64,000 nucleotides of DNA from Formicarius rufipectus (taxonomy: Eukaryota > Chordata > Aves > Passeriformes > Formicariidae), in the NCBI GenBank assembly GCA_013399695.1, contig VXAU01000691.1:836992-900991 (forward strand), in the 5' to 3' direction. The notes under the pieces are model-generated. The model ran no database searches and had not been told where the DNA came from. It worked only from the letters and a program-made list of their open reading frames with translations. The translations under genes were made by a program, and so were the position numbers. Below are positions 1-12,400 of this stretch, piece by piece (positions within the stretch are counted from its first letter, which is position 1; every line of letters begins with the position of its first letter).

Positions 1-1860
1 AACAGCACCTGATAAAATAAACCACTGACCTTGCCCACAGCAAAATCTTGTAAAGAAGTCCTTTCCCAAGGAGGAACACCGCATGACACACAAACACACA
101 CTGAAGTTCCATCTCAATTGCCACACACTTGTTAGAGCTGTGCAAAATCTGCAATTATTCCCCCTACCATTTATTTGTAAATGATGCCCTGGATCAATCC
201 ATTATTTAAATAACACTCAGCTCCAGACTTCTCCCTGTATTGGACATCTTTCAAATGTTGATGGAGGGAGAGAAAAGGCAAGAAATAAACAGGGTTTGGC
301 TCAGCTCAGGAGAAATGTGATGTGTGTCAATAACAAGGAGGTAAATTAATCTTAAAATTACTACTGGGTTTGACAGTGTAATAGAAACCTAAGATTCACT
401 TCCATATTTTCTGCTGCAATATATTGAACTTTCAGTCTTTCTACTTACATTTACCCATGTGGTTGCATCTGATCCCCTTCTGAATAAAGTACAATGATTC
501 CCTTTTAGCTAGAAAATTGCTGCAGGAGGCAGGTTTGTTGTTTCCCATGGACAATCCTGACAGATTTGTGCATGGTAGAAAATGTTCCTTTTTAAGAGGC
601 CAGCATCAAGTGCTTCCATCAGTAGTGTCCTTTGGGCTGTAACTCAGAATGTCATTCATGACAAATATCCAAATCCCTGTGATATTCAAGGGTAAAACTC
701 TACTGAGATGAACCTCAGACAAGTCTGAAACTAATTTATGAGAAGGCAATGTCACAGTTCCTTAACACCAATAGATGGGAGAGAGAGAAGGTTGGAGAAC
801 ATCTTTAGAAGTACAAGAACCAGAACCACAGAGTGCTTTCAGGTATATTCTTGTCCAAATCAAGCAGCCTCCTTGTATGCCTATTAATATTTATTTCAGA
901 AGTACAAAATTCAAAGCAGATATGAAGCCAGACAATTAAGAATAATCTAGTTCTGTTATTAAATACATTCCACTGAGAAATAACATTTTGCATTTTACCA
1001 ACTACACTAGCCTTGATACTTAATGGTTTCATAAGTTACCATTAAATATTGGTAATTATTTGCCATAGCAACTATAACAATTTATATGTAGTTTTGGACT
1101 GCAGCAATAGGTCCATGTCCTTAAGCAGCACAGCTAATGCACAATGAAAATATCTGCACTTTCAGTCAAAGAAAGCAATGTGTTTGACAACAGGGAGAGA
1201 TGGCTATTTGTCCTCATTTTCCAAAAACACTTAATCATCTGTTTTTGTCCAAATCAGAGGGTATTTGTTATTGATTATATTAAAGCAGATCAAAGCATTT
1301 AGTTCAGTGGGGAAATACAAAGTCAGTAATTTAGATGGTTGTCATTCAGCTTAAAACCAACAAAACCTCCAAATAGTTTACAGGGAAATATTTAAAGGGG
1401 CATGCTTAGGAAAACCTCCAGAATTTTTCAGCCATGCCCATCTTATTAATCCATTCATTTCACAAAAAGCAAACAAACATGAGAAAAGAATAGGAAAAAA
1501 CAAACAAAACAATTTGGAAGAGTCCTGACATTTCACTCAGATCTTTTCCACGTAGCTCCATATATGCCTGATTTTTATCCCTGTTCCACAGAAGCCTCTT
1601 AAGAAGGAGGAAATCTATATTATGATAAATGGACTGGAAAGCCTGATCCAGACAGTTTCAGGTTTCTTTTCTTTTTTTCCCCTACATTTGCACAAATCTG
1701 AGCCTGTCACTGCTGGGAGGAGGGATGAGAGTGGTACAGAAAGCTGCTACTGTGGTGCCAGAGCACATCATCCACAAGGAGCAGTGCAAACTTGAGAGCA
1801 TCACAAGAATTCCCTCATGGAAAATGAACAAAAAGGGTGGGGGACATTCAAAAGGCTTTA
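1..1860. other. Gene-free AT-rich sequence
   Basis: I see no recognisable exon, RNA gene or transposon here. The only frame of moderate size is a 75-codon minus-strand frame at 805-1032 with no domain, signal peptide or splice context that I recognise. Several short A-rich patches (for example around 1483-1510) are present but no long simple repeat. Best read as unique intergenic or intronic sequence. Confidence 0.6.
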
Positions 1861-1892
1861 GAAAAGGAAATTAAATGAAAAGGAAATTAAAG
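1861..1892. repeat. 16-bp tandem duplication, two copies
   Basis: GAAAAGGAAATTAAAT at 1861-1876 is followed at once by GAAAAGGAAATTAAAG at 1877-1892, so 15 of 16 bases match. A purine-rich stretch with related AAAGGA words continues to about 1915. This is a small replication-slippage product with no apparent coding role. Confidence 0.85.
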
Positions 1893-3592
1893 AATAAAGG
1901 AAGATAAAGGATTGGGAGAAAACAGGCAAATTTGATGGAAATGAAGAAACAGATTAGAAACAGGGAATGCAAAAACCCAGAGAAACCTTGGAGATAAACA
2001 CAGGAGGAGAGAGAGGAGACAGCAGAGCCATGTGCCCATTTCCTAGACTGACAGCAAGAAGTGAATCAGCAACTCAAGGACAAGAAGGTGCAACAGATTT
2101 ACTAAGTGTCTCTGATAAATTACTGTATCTCACCATAAATTGTCCCACTGTGTTGCTGAGGATGGAGTCACTGGTGTTCGGGAGGAAAAGAATGTGCTCA
2201 TCATGGTATTTGGAACTTATTTCCTCCTGTGAGCCTGCAAACAGCCTCATTTACCGTGACACAAAAAAGGAAGTGTACTTTGTCACCAATGTAGATTTTT
2301 ATGATGTGAAAAACTTCTCTGGTGTCACAGTCTGCAGCACAGATGTAGCATTTTATACTCACAACTTGTGGTAGAGTATTTTCAAAGAGAAAAGAAAGAA
2401 CAAAACCCAAACAAAATCAAACTGAAACGCAACAGAAACCATCAGAATACCAGAAAACACCTTTAAAGTGTTTGTACAAATTCAAAGTTAAATGTGAGAT
2501 GAGTTTCAGCAGTTGCAAAGCTATGTTATCCCTTCACACATCCATCATAAATCTACCAATAAACCTACACAAAAAAAAAAAAATAAATCTGCTGTGTACT
2601 CTACTTTTGCAGCTATATGTGAACATTGCCCTATTGCAGTCCAAGAAAACTTGCTGCCCTCTAAGAAATAGCTGGACATTGCATTATTGGAGAACAATTA
2701 CTGTATTTCCCTCATCAGCTGGAACCTCTCTAGGCTGATCTTGATAAAAGCTACCTTTGATCTACAGAATACAACTAGCCAAGCTATTAAGGCTATCTGC
2801 CACACAACACAAATCACATTATGAGTTATCAAATGGCTCTCAAAAATAGCCTCAAAAATGAGCATATTTATTAAATGTCTTCCACTGCCCTCCTAGAAGT
2901 TTTATTTCTGCATAGCAACAGTTAACAAGCATTAATAGCAGCAGCATTTTCTGAACTCTTCAGATCAATCTGAAAGGAAATGTCTTCCTAAAGAATCATA
3001 CATTTTCACTAGACATTGTGCTGTAATGGAGTTAAATTATTTAAATGTAATTACAAATCCAAGCAAGGCACTGCAGCCGTGTACCAATATTACAAACTGA
3101 CGTGGCAACAATATATAATGCAGCTCTATGAGGCGTGCTGGGAATGTTAACAGGTTTGGGGTTTTTTGGTCTGCAGAGGAGATTCTAAAGTATTTGTGTC
3201 CAGAGCGCTTTCATCTTTTTGATTCCCTTTTGTGATCCTTCAAAGTGTTTCTTGTACAAACCCAGCTACAGTGTGCCAAGTAGGTGACCAGGTTTGATTT
3301 AGAGAAAAGAACCACAGCAACAGAAACTCCAGAAAGAGCAAACCCAAGAACTGCAGCACAGGAAGGTGGATGACAGCTGACTGACACATAGATACTTTTA
3401 CACTCCCCAACTTGGAAATAAGTAAATTATATTTCCCATACAAAAGCACCACAGTGACCCAGTGCAATTGCTTGCCAAGTGAAACCATAATCCTAATGCA
3501 TCCATTTGATTTCAAATCTATGTTATTATATCCTGGTGAGAACATTTTTTCCTTTCAGTACACAGGTTAGGACAGGAAAAGCAGGTTGACAA
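1893..3592. other. Gene-free sequence with an A13 tract
   Basis: The stretch holds a 135-codon plus-strand frame at 1967-2374 that resembles no family I know, overlaps a 69-codon minus-strand frame and lacks a good splice or promoter context, so I treat it as chance. An A13 run lies at 2571-2583. An A/C-rich patch is visible at about 2395-2450. Nothing else is recognisable. Confidence 0.6.
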
Positions 3593-3735
3593 AAACCAAA
3601 CCAAACAACCAAAACAAACAAACCAACCAACCAAACAAACAACCAAACAACAACAACAAAACCCCCAAACAAACAAAAAAAACCCCCAAAACAACAAAAA
3701 ACCCCCACAAAACCCAAAACAAACAAAAAATAAAT
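3593..3735. repeat. A/C-rich low-complexity tract
   Basis: About 140 bp consist almost entirely of A and C on the plus strand, as interleaved AAAC, CCAA, ACAAC and AAAACCCCC words. There is no constant period, so it is low-complexity sequence rather than a clean microsatellite. It creates a meaningless Phe/Val/Gly/Leu-rich minus-strand open frame (3526-3726). Such tracts can be decayed retroposon tails, but no retroposon body is visible next to this one. Confidence 0.85.
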
Positions 3736-5441
3736 TTGAAGGATAGTCAGTAAAAAGAATAAAAAAGGAAATAAAACCCAGCAGGCTGACTTGGAGCAGC
3801 TATCAAGTCAGTCAAACTCCAGAGCTGAGGGTAAGTGGCAGAAAATGGACAACACACTCAAGAAGTGTTTGGAGTCTCCTGCCTTTATTGTAACCAGCTG
3901 AGTCTGAGTGACCAAATCCAAAGCCACACAGACACTGGGCCATTATTTTACTGCAGCCAAACTGTTTTCATGTCTCTCTTTCCAGCTTCCTATTCTGGAG
4001 AAGCATTAAGACCAGCTGGAAACCTAAGCTTTCCTTTTGGTGTTGCCATTTGGCTTTTGGACCCCCAAAGATATCTTTGGAAAAACAGGGCCTCCCTTTC
4101 CTCCAGGTGCCTACAGAGCTTCCAAAGGCTTCCAAATGTTAAAATCACAATCTTAAATTCATAACACCTCCTATTTAATATTTTCCTTAGATCTCTGCTG
4201 CTAGAGGGATGTGATTACATGACACTTGGAGATTTAAGAGATTGCAGAAGGATTTAGTAGATGAATCTTAATCAAAGCTGTAAAGTAAATGCAGAAAAAT
4301 CTTCCTAAAATATTCAATGCAAATGTTATGATTTTCAATCCAGTCTTATGATCCCCAAACAAATGAAACTGGAAATGTTGGATAAGTTGTTCCTAACTTT
4401 GCTAAAAAAAAAAAAATAAAAGAAGAAGAAAGGTAGAATTCGTGCATCTATTTTTTAAAGATTTCTGAAATCACCAGATGGAAGATGCTGCATATTGCAT
4501 GTAGCACAGTGCCAATTGAGATTTCCAAGAGAAATGTTTGAAAAGGGATCTGTCTCCTCATCCCAAAAGAGGAATAAACCAAAATAGACAAGGAAGAAAA
4601 AAATCTGCCAATTTTTTCTTTTCTGCTTTTACAGGGCAATATATTTTTTGAAATCCTCATTCAAATCAAGAAGACAGTGGTCCAGAAGAATCTTTCAGGA
4701 CACTTTCTGAGATTGCCCAAAGAGAAATAGCTCCTACTATTGAGCTGCTGGTCAGGACCTTCCCTCTCCCTGCAACACCTTCCTGCCCAGACCCAGCAGC
4801 CACTCTCCTTCCCAAGGTGCCTGGTGTTCCTGAGGGCAGGACTCAGCCTAAATACCTTTTCTCATGTTGTTTTAGAGGTTCACAGTCTCAAAGCTTTATG
4901 GAATAGTCAAAATGAAGCAGGGGAACAAAGCCCTCTCCTCCTCAGGATTTGCTGGTTTGATGCCTTCTCTTTCCAAAGCCAGCAGATGTCATTGTCTCCT
5001 AATCTTCTTTTTTCTTATCAGGAGTGATGCATTTAACTCAAAAGCTCTCATTCATAAGCAGAGAGAGTTACAAGCCATCCAGACAAATTTGTCTTAGCTG
5101 GAAATGAGGGAAATTGGCTGATTTGCCTCTTCAGCTCTTTCCAGAGGATTCCAGCCCAACGTGGGCAGCCTGAGCTCCAACAGGCAGCTCGGCAGGGTCT
5201 CTGCCTGCACCTCCCACAATGCTAAAGCTCCCCTGATTGGATCATAATTGTTCCTTCTGCCCTCAGGTCCTCCCTTCCATGAGCCAAACATCATTCCCAG
5301 TGGGAGCAGTCCCCTTCCCTGCAGCCAAACACCAGCATTCCAAATCATTGGCATCCCTAGTGCTTGATAATTATCGTGCTGACTTACAAGGGAGCTGCAG
5401 AGTAAACCCTTAGCAGAGTCTTCCTCAAGTGATAATAATGT
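3736..5441. other. Gene-free sequence with a GC-richer patch
   Basis: An A13 run lies at 4404-4416. The part from about 5100 to 5400 is richer in GC and holds a 141-codon minus-strand frame (5094-5519) that I do not recognise; its residues look like random translation of GC-rich DNA. Overlapping plus-strand frames at 4740-5097 are equally unremarkable. No transposon is identified. Confidence 0.55.
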
Positions 5442-5469
5442 CATTAAAGCCATTAAATGGCTTTTAATG
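5442..5469. repeat. Short AT-rich inverted repeat (hairpin-capable)
   Basis: CATTAAAGCCATT on the left pairs with AATGGCTTTTAATG on the right, with one extra T forming a bulge and a single-base centre. The stem is about 13 bp. It is too short to be a convincing microRNA precursor and lies in no identified element. Confidence 0.7.
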
Positions 5470-8400
5470 GTAAAGTTTGGGGGTTTTAAATCTTTTCTGG
5501 TGAGGTAAGATCTCTCCATCCACTTTGCAGATTCAATACAGACTCTTGTTAAAAGTACAAAACAAAATGGAAATTCAAATAGTGGTCACAAATACAGAAA
5601 AATAAGTTTTTCCTATCAAAAAGGCAGTACAACTGGCATTTCTCCTCTGACACCCATCCAAGTACGGATTTTCAGACACTGATTTTGAAACTATTTATGC
5701 TTTCAGTCCCACAGAACTCAGCTCATGTGGGCTGGGCCTTTGATTTTCTTTTCATCATTGATATGTTCCTTTTTCATTTACTGCAAGGCCATCGATGTTG
5801 GGTTTATTTCCTGATTTGAAATACACTTCTCTGCCCACTCAGCTACAAACACAAAGCCCCAGAGCCACATTGCTAAGGGTGCTACCACAGACAGTCAGTC
5901 TCCATCATTTACCAACAACAATACAGTTTTGATTGGAAGTCAAAAAGCTATAAAACCTTGAATGGTGATTCATATACCTGCTTTATATATAATTTCATCA
6001 TATTTAATACAAATGAACCTTCACACTTCAATCACACCATGAGCTGCTCCTACAAAAATCACTCCTGCAATAAAAACAATATACTCTTCTGCAACTAATG
6101 AATGTAGAAGAGGTTTGCTCGTTATCACTCTACTCATTGCCATCATTTTAAGGACTTAATATTGTTACATTCTACTGCTTTTCTAGGAGGCCACAATCCA
6201 GCGGTTGTTGTTAAATACTATTGTAGAAGCTAGAAATAATATTTTGGAAGTTGTTTTTAAAAAATTTCTCCAGGAAACAGCTCTCTGGAACGTGGAGAGT
6301 AAAACATAATGCTACTGGTCTGTGCATGGGGCTGTAGGATCTGGAGCCTCCCTTGGGAAATTAATATTGGCATTATTGTACTATGAATAAAATCAAACCC
6401 CCAAAGCCTGGGTTTGGTTTTGTGATTGAGACACAACAGTAGGCATTAGGATGTCTAGTTTTCAATTCTAAGTATCTCTCTAAATAGGTGGGGTTTGATA
6501 TAGTCAAGCACATTTAAAATAAGAAAATAAGATTTCACATGTATTTGCATTTCCCAACGCCAGCACAGTTGTCTTTGAGCCTCCCTCAGCTGCTTAGAGG
6601 ACAATCAAATGTACTGAGGAGAACCAGTCCACATATGGTACAAACACCTTTGTATCAGAAGCCTTATTACTTTCCATACAATTATTCTTCCCATAGATAC
6701 AGATATTTACCTATCGATGTTTACAGACATGTACACTAAAATCTCACCTTTATTTTTAATTACTTCCTAACGTGGGTATCTGAGGTGTAAAAGAACCCCT
6801 GAAGTTAATTAAGAGTAGGAATCACATTTTCCTATGAAGCAATTAATTAGAGTTTTGAATTCAGAGACTAAAAACATTTCTGATCCAGTTAAATAGAAGG
6901 CACCTTAACTCTGACACTGCATTTTGAGAGACCTGAGCAAAAAAAGCTAAAAAAACCCCACCTTCTTACTCTATGTCTGGGCTTTGATATTGTGCTTCTC
7001 AAACTACCCAAATTGTTTCCAGCAGTTCAATATCTCTCACAGGGATTTCCAACTAAATGCAAAACACAGCACCTGAGGGGGAAGGTTAGTATTTTATACA
7101 GAAAACTACTGAGCAATAGGTCTCCTCCTGCACTGCATTTTGGAAAAATTACAATGCATTAGCAACATTCAATCCAAAAGAAAAGTATAAAATTGATAGT
7201 CTAGAAAATACCCTGTGTAAAATACCAAACTGTATTTACAAAAAGAGAAAAAGTTTCCATATAAAACTTCTTGATGAAGGTGAAGCTTCACCTGAAGAAA
7301 AACTGTTCTGTCAATAATATGCTGGTGTTTGCCGCAGTCAAACAAGCACTTACAATGCAACCCCAGTTTACTGTCAATATAGCCCTGGGTTTTTTATTCT
7401 AACATTTTATGAGGACAAAAACATCATTTGAAAGTCAAAACTTTTGATTTGAGGAAAGACTATCAAAGACTCTGGAAGTTAATTGTTTTAAAATTTGCAT
7501 GTTGGTGTGATCATGTTTGCGTTTCTCTTTTTTCAGAAAATGCATATTTCCATCCCTAAAATGTTCCTCTCATGTCTCAGGGGCTTTTTTTCTCTCCATC
7601 GTGATGTACATTCTCCATAATACTGTGATGTGACTCAATAAGTCCATCAACAAATGGATTATAATGGATGGAAAGAGAAAATAATTTATATTTCATGACA
7701 TGCTTTAAGGTACTCAAACTGAAAGGCCTTTCAGAAAGTCAAAGTGTTCTTATTTCTCAAATTTTTAAATAGGCAAAGGAAAAATGCAGGTAGGTTCACT
7801 GGTTGTTTCACTGGAAAGGTTTGTAAGACACATCAGCAAAGTTGTCAGAAGTTAACTTGCCCCCTTGTTCCAAACAGGGAATCAGTTTGTAAGACCTAAA
7901 CCCCCCCAGATATTGTTACCCTTTGAAATAATTACAAAACCATAAGGAGTGATGTGCACGGACGCTTAAAAATTGAGGACAGTGACATTTGTGTCCATGG
8001 AATAGATTAATTCCAAGGATCCCATGATGTAAACTGGTGTGGCTTTACCACAAAGGGAAACAATGTCCTGCACTGCTCTCCAGCCACCTGAAGAGTGGAC
8101 AAGCAGGTAGATTTTATTCAAAATGTGGAACAAACCTTGCTGCTCTGGAGCACTTGTTTTGGTACCTCCACAGAACCCCCCATCACAGTAGATCAGGTGC
8201 TAAACCCATTGTGTTAGAAAATTATTTGATTCATGACACTTCATATGGAATCATCCCAATGTGACAAATCAAACTTTAGGCACTGCATCAGAAGCCATAA
8301 ATGGTGAAAAATATATTTGGAAGCAGGGATTGCACCTTGCTGGGCAGCAACATGAAACAAATCCCTTAGTAAGGATTCAGGTGAAAGGAAAGTGTGTTTA

Positions 8401-9404
8401 ACTGAGTGACTCTATGCCTTTGACATCAGTCCCTCAACTTAGGTTCCTTCATTTCAGGAGAGGCGGTGAAAGATCATCTCAGAAAAAAGACTGAAGAAAG
8501 CTGCAGTTACTGGAAATCACAGGGCACCACCTCCTGCTCCAAGTGATTAAAATCTGCCATTAGCCCTTTCTCCTCCCTCCTTCAGAGCATTCCCTCCACA
8601 TGTCACCACCGAAGTTCAAGCCAGAATCATATAACTAGTTCAGTCATCCCAGCAATTTTAAGCTTCTAATGCAATTATGTAAGTTTTACTTCTAAGTCCA
8701 GGTCACAACTCAATGTACAAACACAAACTTTTTTCAGACTTTTCCACATCCCCTCTTGTTGCTTTCCAGAAACTTCCCACGACTCTTCTAAAGGAAGGCA
8801 CTTCACAGACCTCCTTTGACCACATAACACCTTTCAACCCACACCTGGAATCCCTAGGCATGTGTACCAGCAAGGTTCTAATGAAGGAGTGCAAGATTTT
8901 TTCTCTAAGATGATGGGATTCAGTGTTCTTGAAAACTCAGCTGACTCCAAGCATCGTTTTCTTGGCAATGAGCACAGACAGGATGCCTTGTCCCCAAGAA
9001 CAGCCCCCTTTTCTTGGATGACCAAAACACTACGAGGGACTCCAAGCTAAACACAGAGTCATTGATCTGGATTCAGCTGATAAACCCATTTCAATACTTA
9101 AAGTTAAGCACTCACTTTAGACTCTAATAGATTCTTTCACACTCTGCCTTTCTTTGATCCCAATTATCCTCTAGCTACTAACCTTGAAGGTAGCACATAG
9201 ATTAAACTCCGAATGAAATACTTAAATAAGTTGCTGTTAGCAATGTGTTATCGTGTGACACTCGAGTCTATGAATTCTTCCAGTTGTCAATGACAGCTTA
9301 GTGATAAACTTCCCTCTCAGCCATAACATCCCCCTGATTCACCTCACTTTCTCATTTGCTTTTATGTTTAGCAAAATGTCATAGAGATACAAATAAATAC
9401 GAAT
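5470..9404. other. Gene-free unique sequence
   Basis: I see no gene, RNA or transposon. Open frames are all below 80 codons (for example 8037-8264 plus and 8703-8894 minus) and overlap each other on both strands, as expected by chance. A C7 run lies near 7900. The sequence is moderately AT-rich with no long simple repeats. Confidence 0.6.
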
Positions 9405-9422
9405 ATATTGCAGCTGCAATAT
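9405..9422. repeat. 18-bp perfect palindrome
   Basis: ATATTGCAGCTGCAATAT reads the same on both strands and has a CAGCTG E-box at its centre. About 0.2 perfect 18-bp palindromes would be expected by chance in 64 kb. The E-box core is the kind bound by dimeric bHLH factors, but there is no other evidence of regulation here. Confidence 0.8.
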
Positions 9423-12400
9423 TTCTCACAGTTGCATTTTCCTAACAATGACAGAGACATATCTGTTTCTTTGGAAAATACAAGAAAATCTCAATGAAGC
9501 ATCTTGTTGTTCAAGTGTAGACTCTCAGAAAAACTGCATACTGATATTCCTTCTCTCCCTGCTCTATCATAATTTATACATTGCTATTCTAAAATTTTTT
9601 TTTAAAGCCATTTTCACTGCCTTTTATTTTAAGCAGTTGTTTTCCTCCAGTAACACCCTTCTGATCATAAAGGTTAAAGAATCAGGAGGCTTTTTTAAAG
9701 CTGGTATCAAGGACCTCACAGAAAGCTTTCAGAAGCCCTATTAATTAAGGTAACTGCTGCAGAAAAGTGTGTTATGCTGCATCAGCATCATGTAGCTGAC
9801 CCAAAAAAAGTTGTTTGTTAAGCCATCTAAGCTCCATGTAAATTACAGCAAGAAAAGACTAAGCTGAACCACATTCAAGACACAAGTTAAAGCATATTTT
9901 TCTTCACTCTGAAAAACAAATCTAAGGAAAAAGAAAAGGATATATAATCTTGGGAGTAAAGAGAAGAATATCAATATTCAGTAGCTCATAACACACACAC
10001 ACAGAGTACTGTGGGGAAGCACTGCAAGGAATGTGAGGAACTCTTACTTCTTCCCTGTGAAGAATAATATCAGAGATTTTTTTAAAGCAAAAACCCAAAG
10101 AGCCAAAAAGCAACCAAAACAACAATGAAAATATTATCATCATTCTCTGTCACAAGACCAAGAAACCTCAATAATCAAGACAGTGCCCACTTCAGGGTAC
10201 AACCAATATTTTCTTGGGCCAAATCTGTCAAGCCCACACCAGAGATTTTTATGCAGCATAAAACAAATACTGAAGGCACAGAAATTATTCCTTACAACAG
10301 GCCATTTATTGGTTACTGTTTCTCAACCCATCCAAAGTATTTAAGTGGTCATCTCGGTGTTCAACATAGACACCTGGGTAACGCCTGGATTCCCTGTAAA
10401 CTCAGTTGCCTCAGCCAGGAGTTGCCCTCCCCTCTGCTAAGCTCACATGCATGCACCCAGACAAGGCTGTCTTTTGGATGACAACACTGAATAAACAGGG
10501 ATCTACATGCCCCATTTCCAGATGAATCTTAAGTCTGCTTAAGGAAGTCTGCTATGCTTCATTTACCATGCTGCCCAGCCCACGAGATCAAAGTAACAGC
10601 ACACCTTCTCAGAGGTTTTAAGGATATGAGCCTATTACAGCATGGAAAAAATAGATATTATAGAGGAAAGTATAACATAAAAAGTCCTAACTAAATAAAG
10701 CAACTTAGAAATGAATCATTCAGCAGTATTCATACTCTGATACCTTTTCCCAGAGACAGCCCTCCCTCTGGAATACTGACAGACACACAATTGCAAGAAA
10801 AGATGGAGCTTTATAATTTCAAACAGCTCTTTTTAAAAGCATGAATAAAAGTAATAAACCTACTTCATTTGTAATTTTAATGTTTCCAAAACACATCTAT
10901 ATTTTAATCCCTCCATTTATTCTTGCTAATAGATGTATAAGCTACAAGGGTGTATGAGCAGGAGGAAAGTTTTCCAGCCAGTATTCCAGTTACTCAGTAG
11001 GTTATTCCAATACTGTGGTTAAGAACTCTCACGTTCATCACAGAAACACAGGGTCAAACAGGAAATTGAGCTTGTGAGGGAAAACTTATCCACTTCACTG
11101 ATGGTTATTCCACATCTATCTTTACCTCCTGCATCTCAAGCTATACACTGCTGCCCATCTCCTGGGCTAGTTGTGGTCATTCAACCCTTTCCTAAGTCTT
11201 TCCAACACATGGGACTGGTAGAAAGTCTACTGTGGTCACCTGGTTCTGCATTTTTTCCCCCCTCTACATTTTACTCAATCATTACATCAGTATGTAGAAC
11301 ATCATTGTAAGGAGCCCCACTGCATGTGTTCTTCTCTCACTGGGGAAAAAAAAAAAAAAAAGATAAAACTTAAACCAGCATTGAAATACTAGAACTAAAA
11401 AAGAGGAACTTAAAGGTTTGACTCGTGAAGCAGCATAGGCAGGGTCCAAACTAGGTACTGGTTACTGGAAGCTTTCAGAATTGTAGGGCTCTTGTATAGG
11501 ATTCTCTAACTCCAAAAAACATTTTTTCTAAGTACACACACTGAATTCAATTGAAAAAGAAAAGGGCTTTGCTTAACACTAAAGAAATGAGTGTATGAAT
11601 CTCAAATTTGTGTAAAAAAGCTGTTGGTATCCCTCGAGTAATAAGAAATTATGTAACAAAAATAAATTAAGTTAATGAATGGCCTGAAAAGACTAACAAG
11701 ATTTGTTAATTTCCTTGGCATTGGTGCCCAAAGAGCAGCCAAAAGAGGTGGCTGGAAGAAGAGATACATATGTTCTCTTTGACACGGGTTCCAGCCTATT
11801 AACAGGACTGAAAACATATGGTGCTGCTCTCTCATCCTTATCAAAACACTCCTTACACAGTTGCAGCCCTACCAAAAGCAAAAGAAATCCACAAAGATCT
11901 GATTTTACATTAAAAGCCTAATTATGTGGACAAAACTACTTTTGGCAAGTCCTCTGGGCTTCCAGCACTTCAAGTACCGGAACCAACTGACAGCTCCAGA
12001 ATTCATAACTCCCCTCAGAAATATTTCATCCTTCCTCAGTGATAAATAATTTGGGTTTGGTTGTTGGGGCTGGGGTAGGCCATGGATTTATGTGTCTTTT
12101 GGGGAGAGTGGGAGAAGGTTTTTTTTGTATTACTTTTTCAAGTATTCCACACACTGCTTAGTCTGTCCACCACACTTCACATTACACTTTTTACAGTCCC
12201 CTTCTTGAAGATAAACTTGGCGATGCAACGTTACACTTCCAATTTTTCTACTCTTAAATCCATGAGTGAGTACAGGTAGTGTGAGGGCACTGATTATTAG
12301 CTCCTCTCCACTCTCACCTTCCTAGAAAACATGTTACTGAATTAAAACCATTGTTAAACCCCTGAAGTTCTGTGAAGTAGCATTTGCCACAATGAATTGT

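Noticed and set aside
1967..2374. 135-codon plus-strand open frame
   Set aside because: No similarity to any family I recognise, and it overlaps a minus-strand frame; treated as chance.
3526..3726. Valine/phenylalanine/glycine-rich minus-strand frame
   Set aside because: It is the translation of the A/C-rich low-complexity tract.
5094..5519. 141-codon minus-strand open frame
   Set aside because: It lies in a GC-richer patch that lowers stop frequency; no recognisable family or exon signals.
9991..10003. (AC)6 microsatellite
   Set aside because: Too short to be notable beyond mention.
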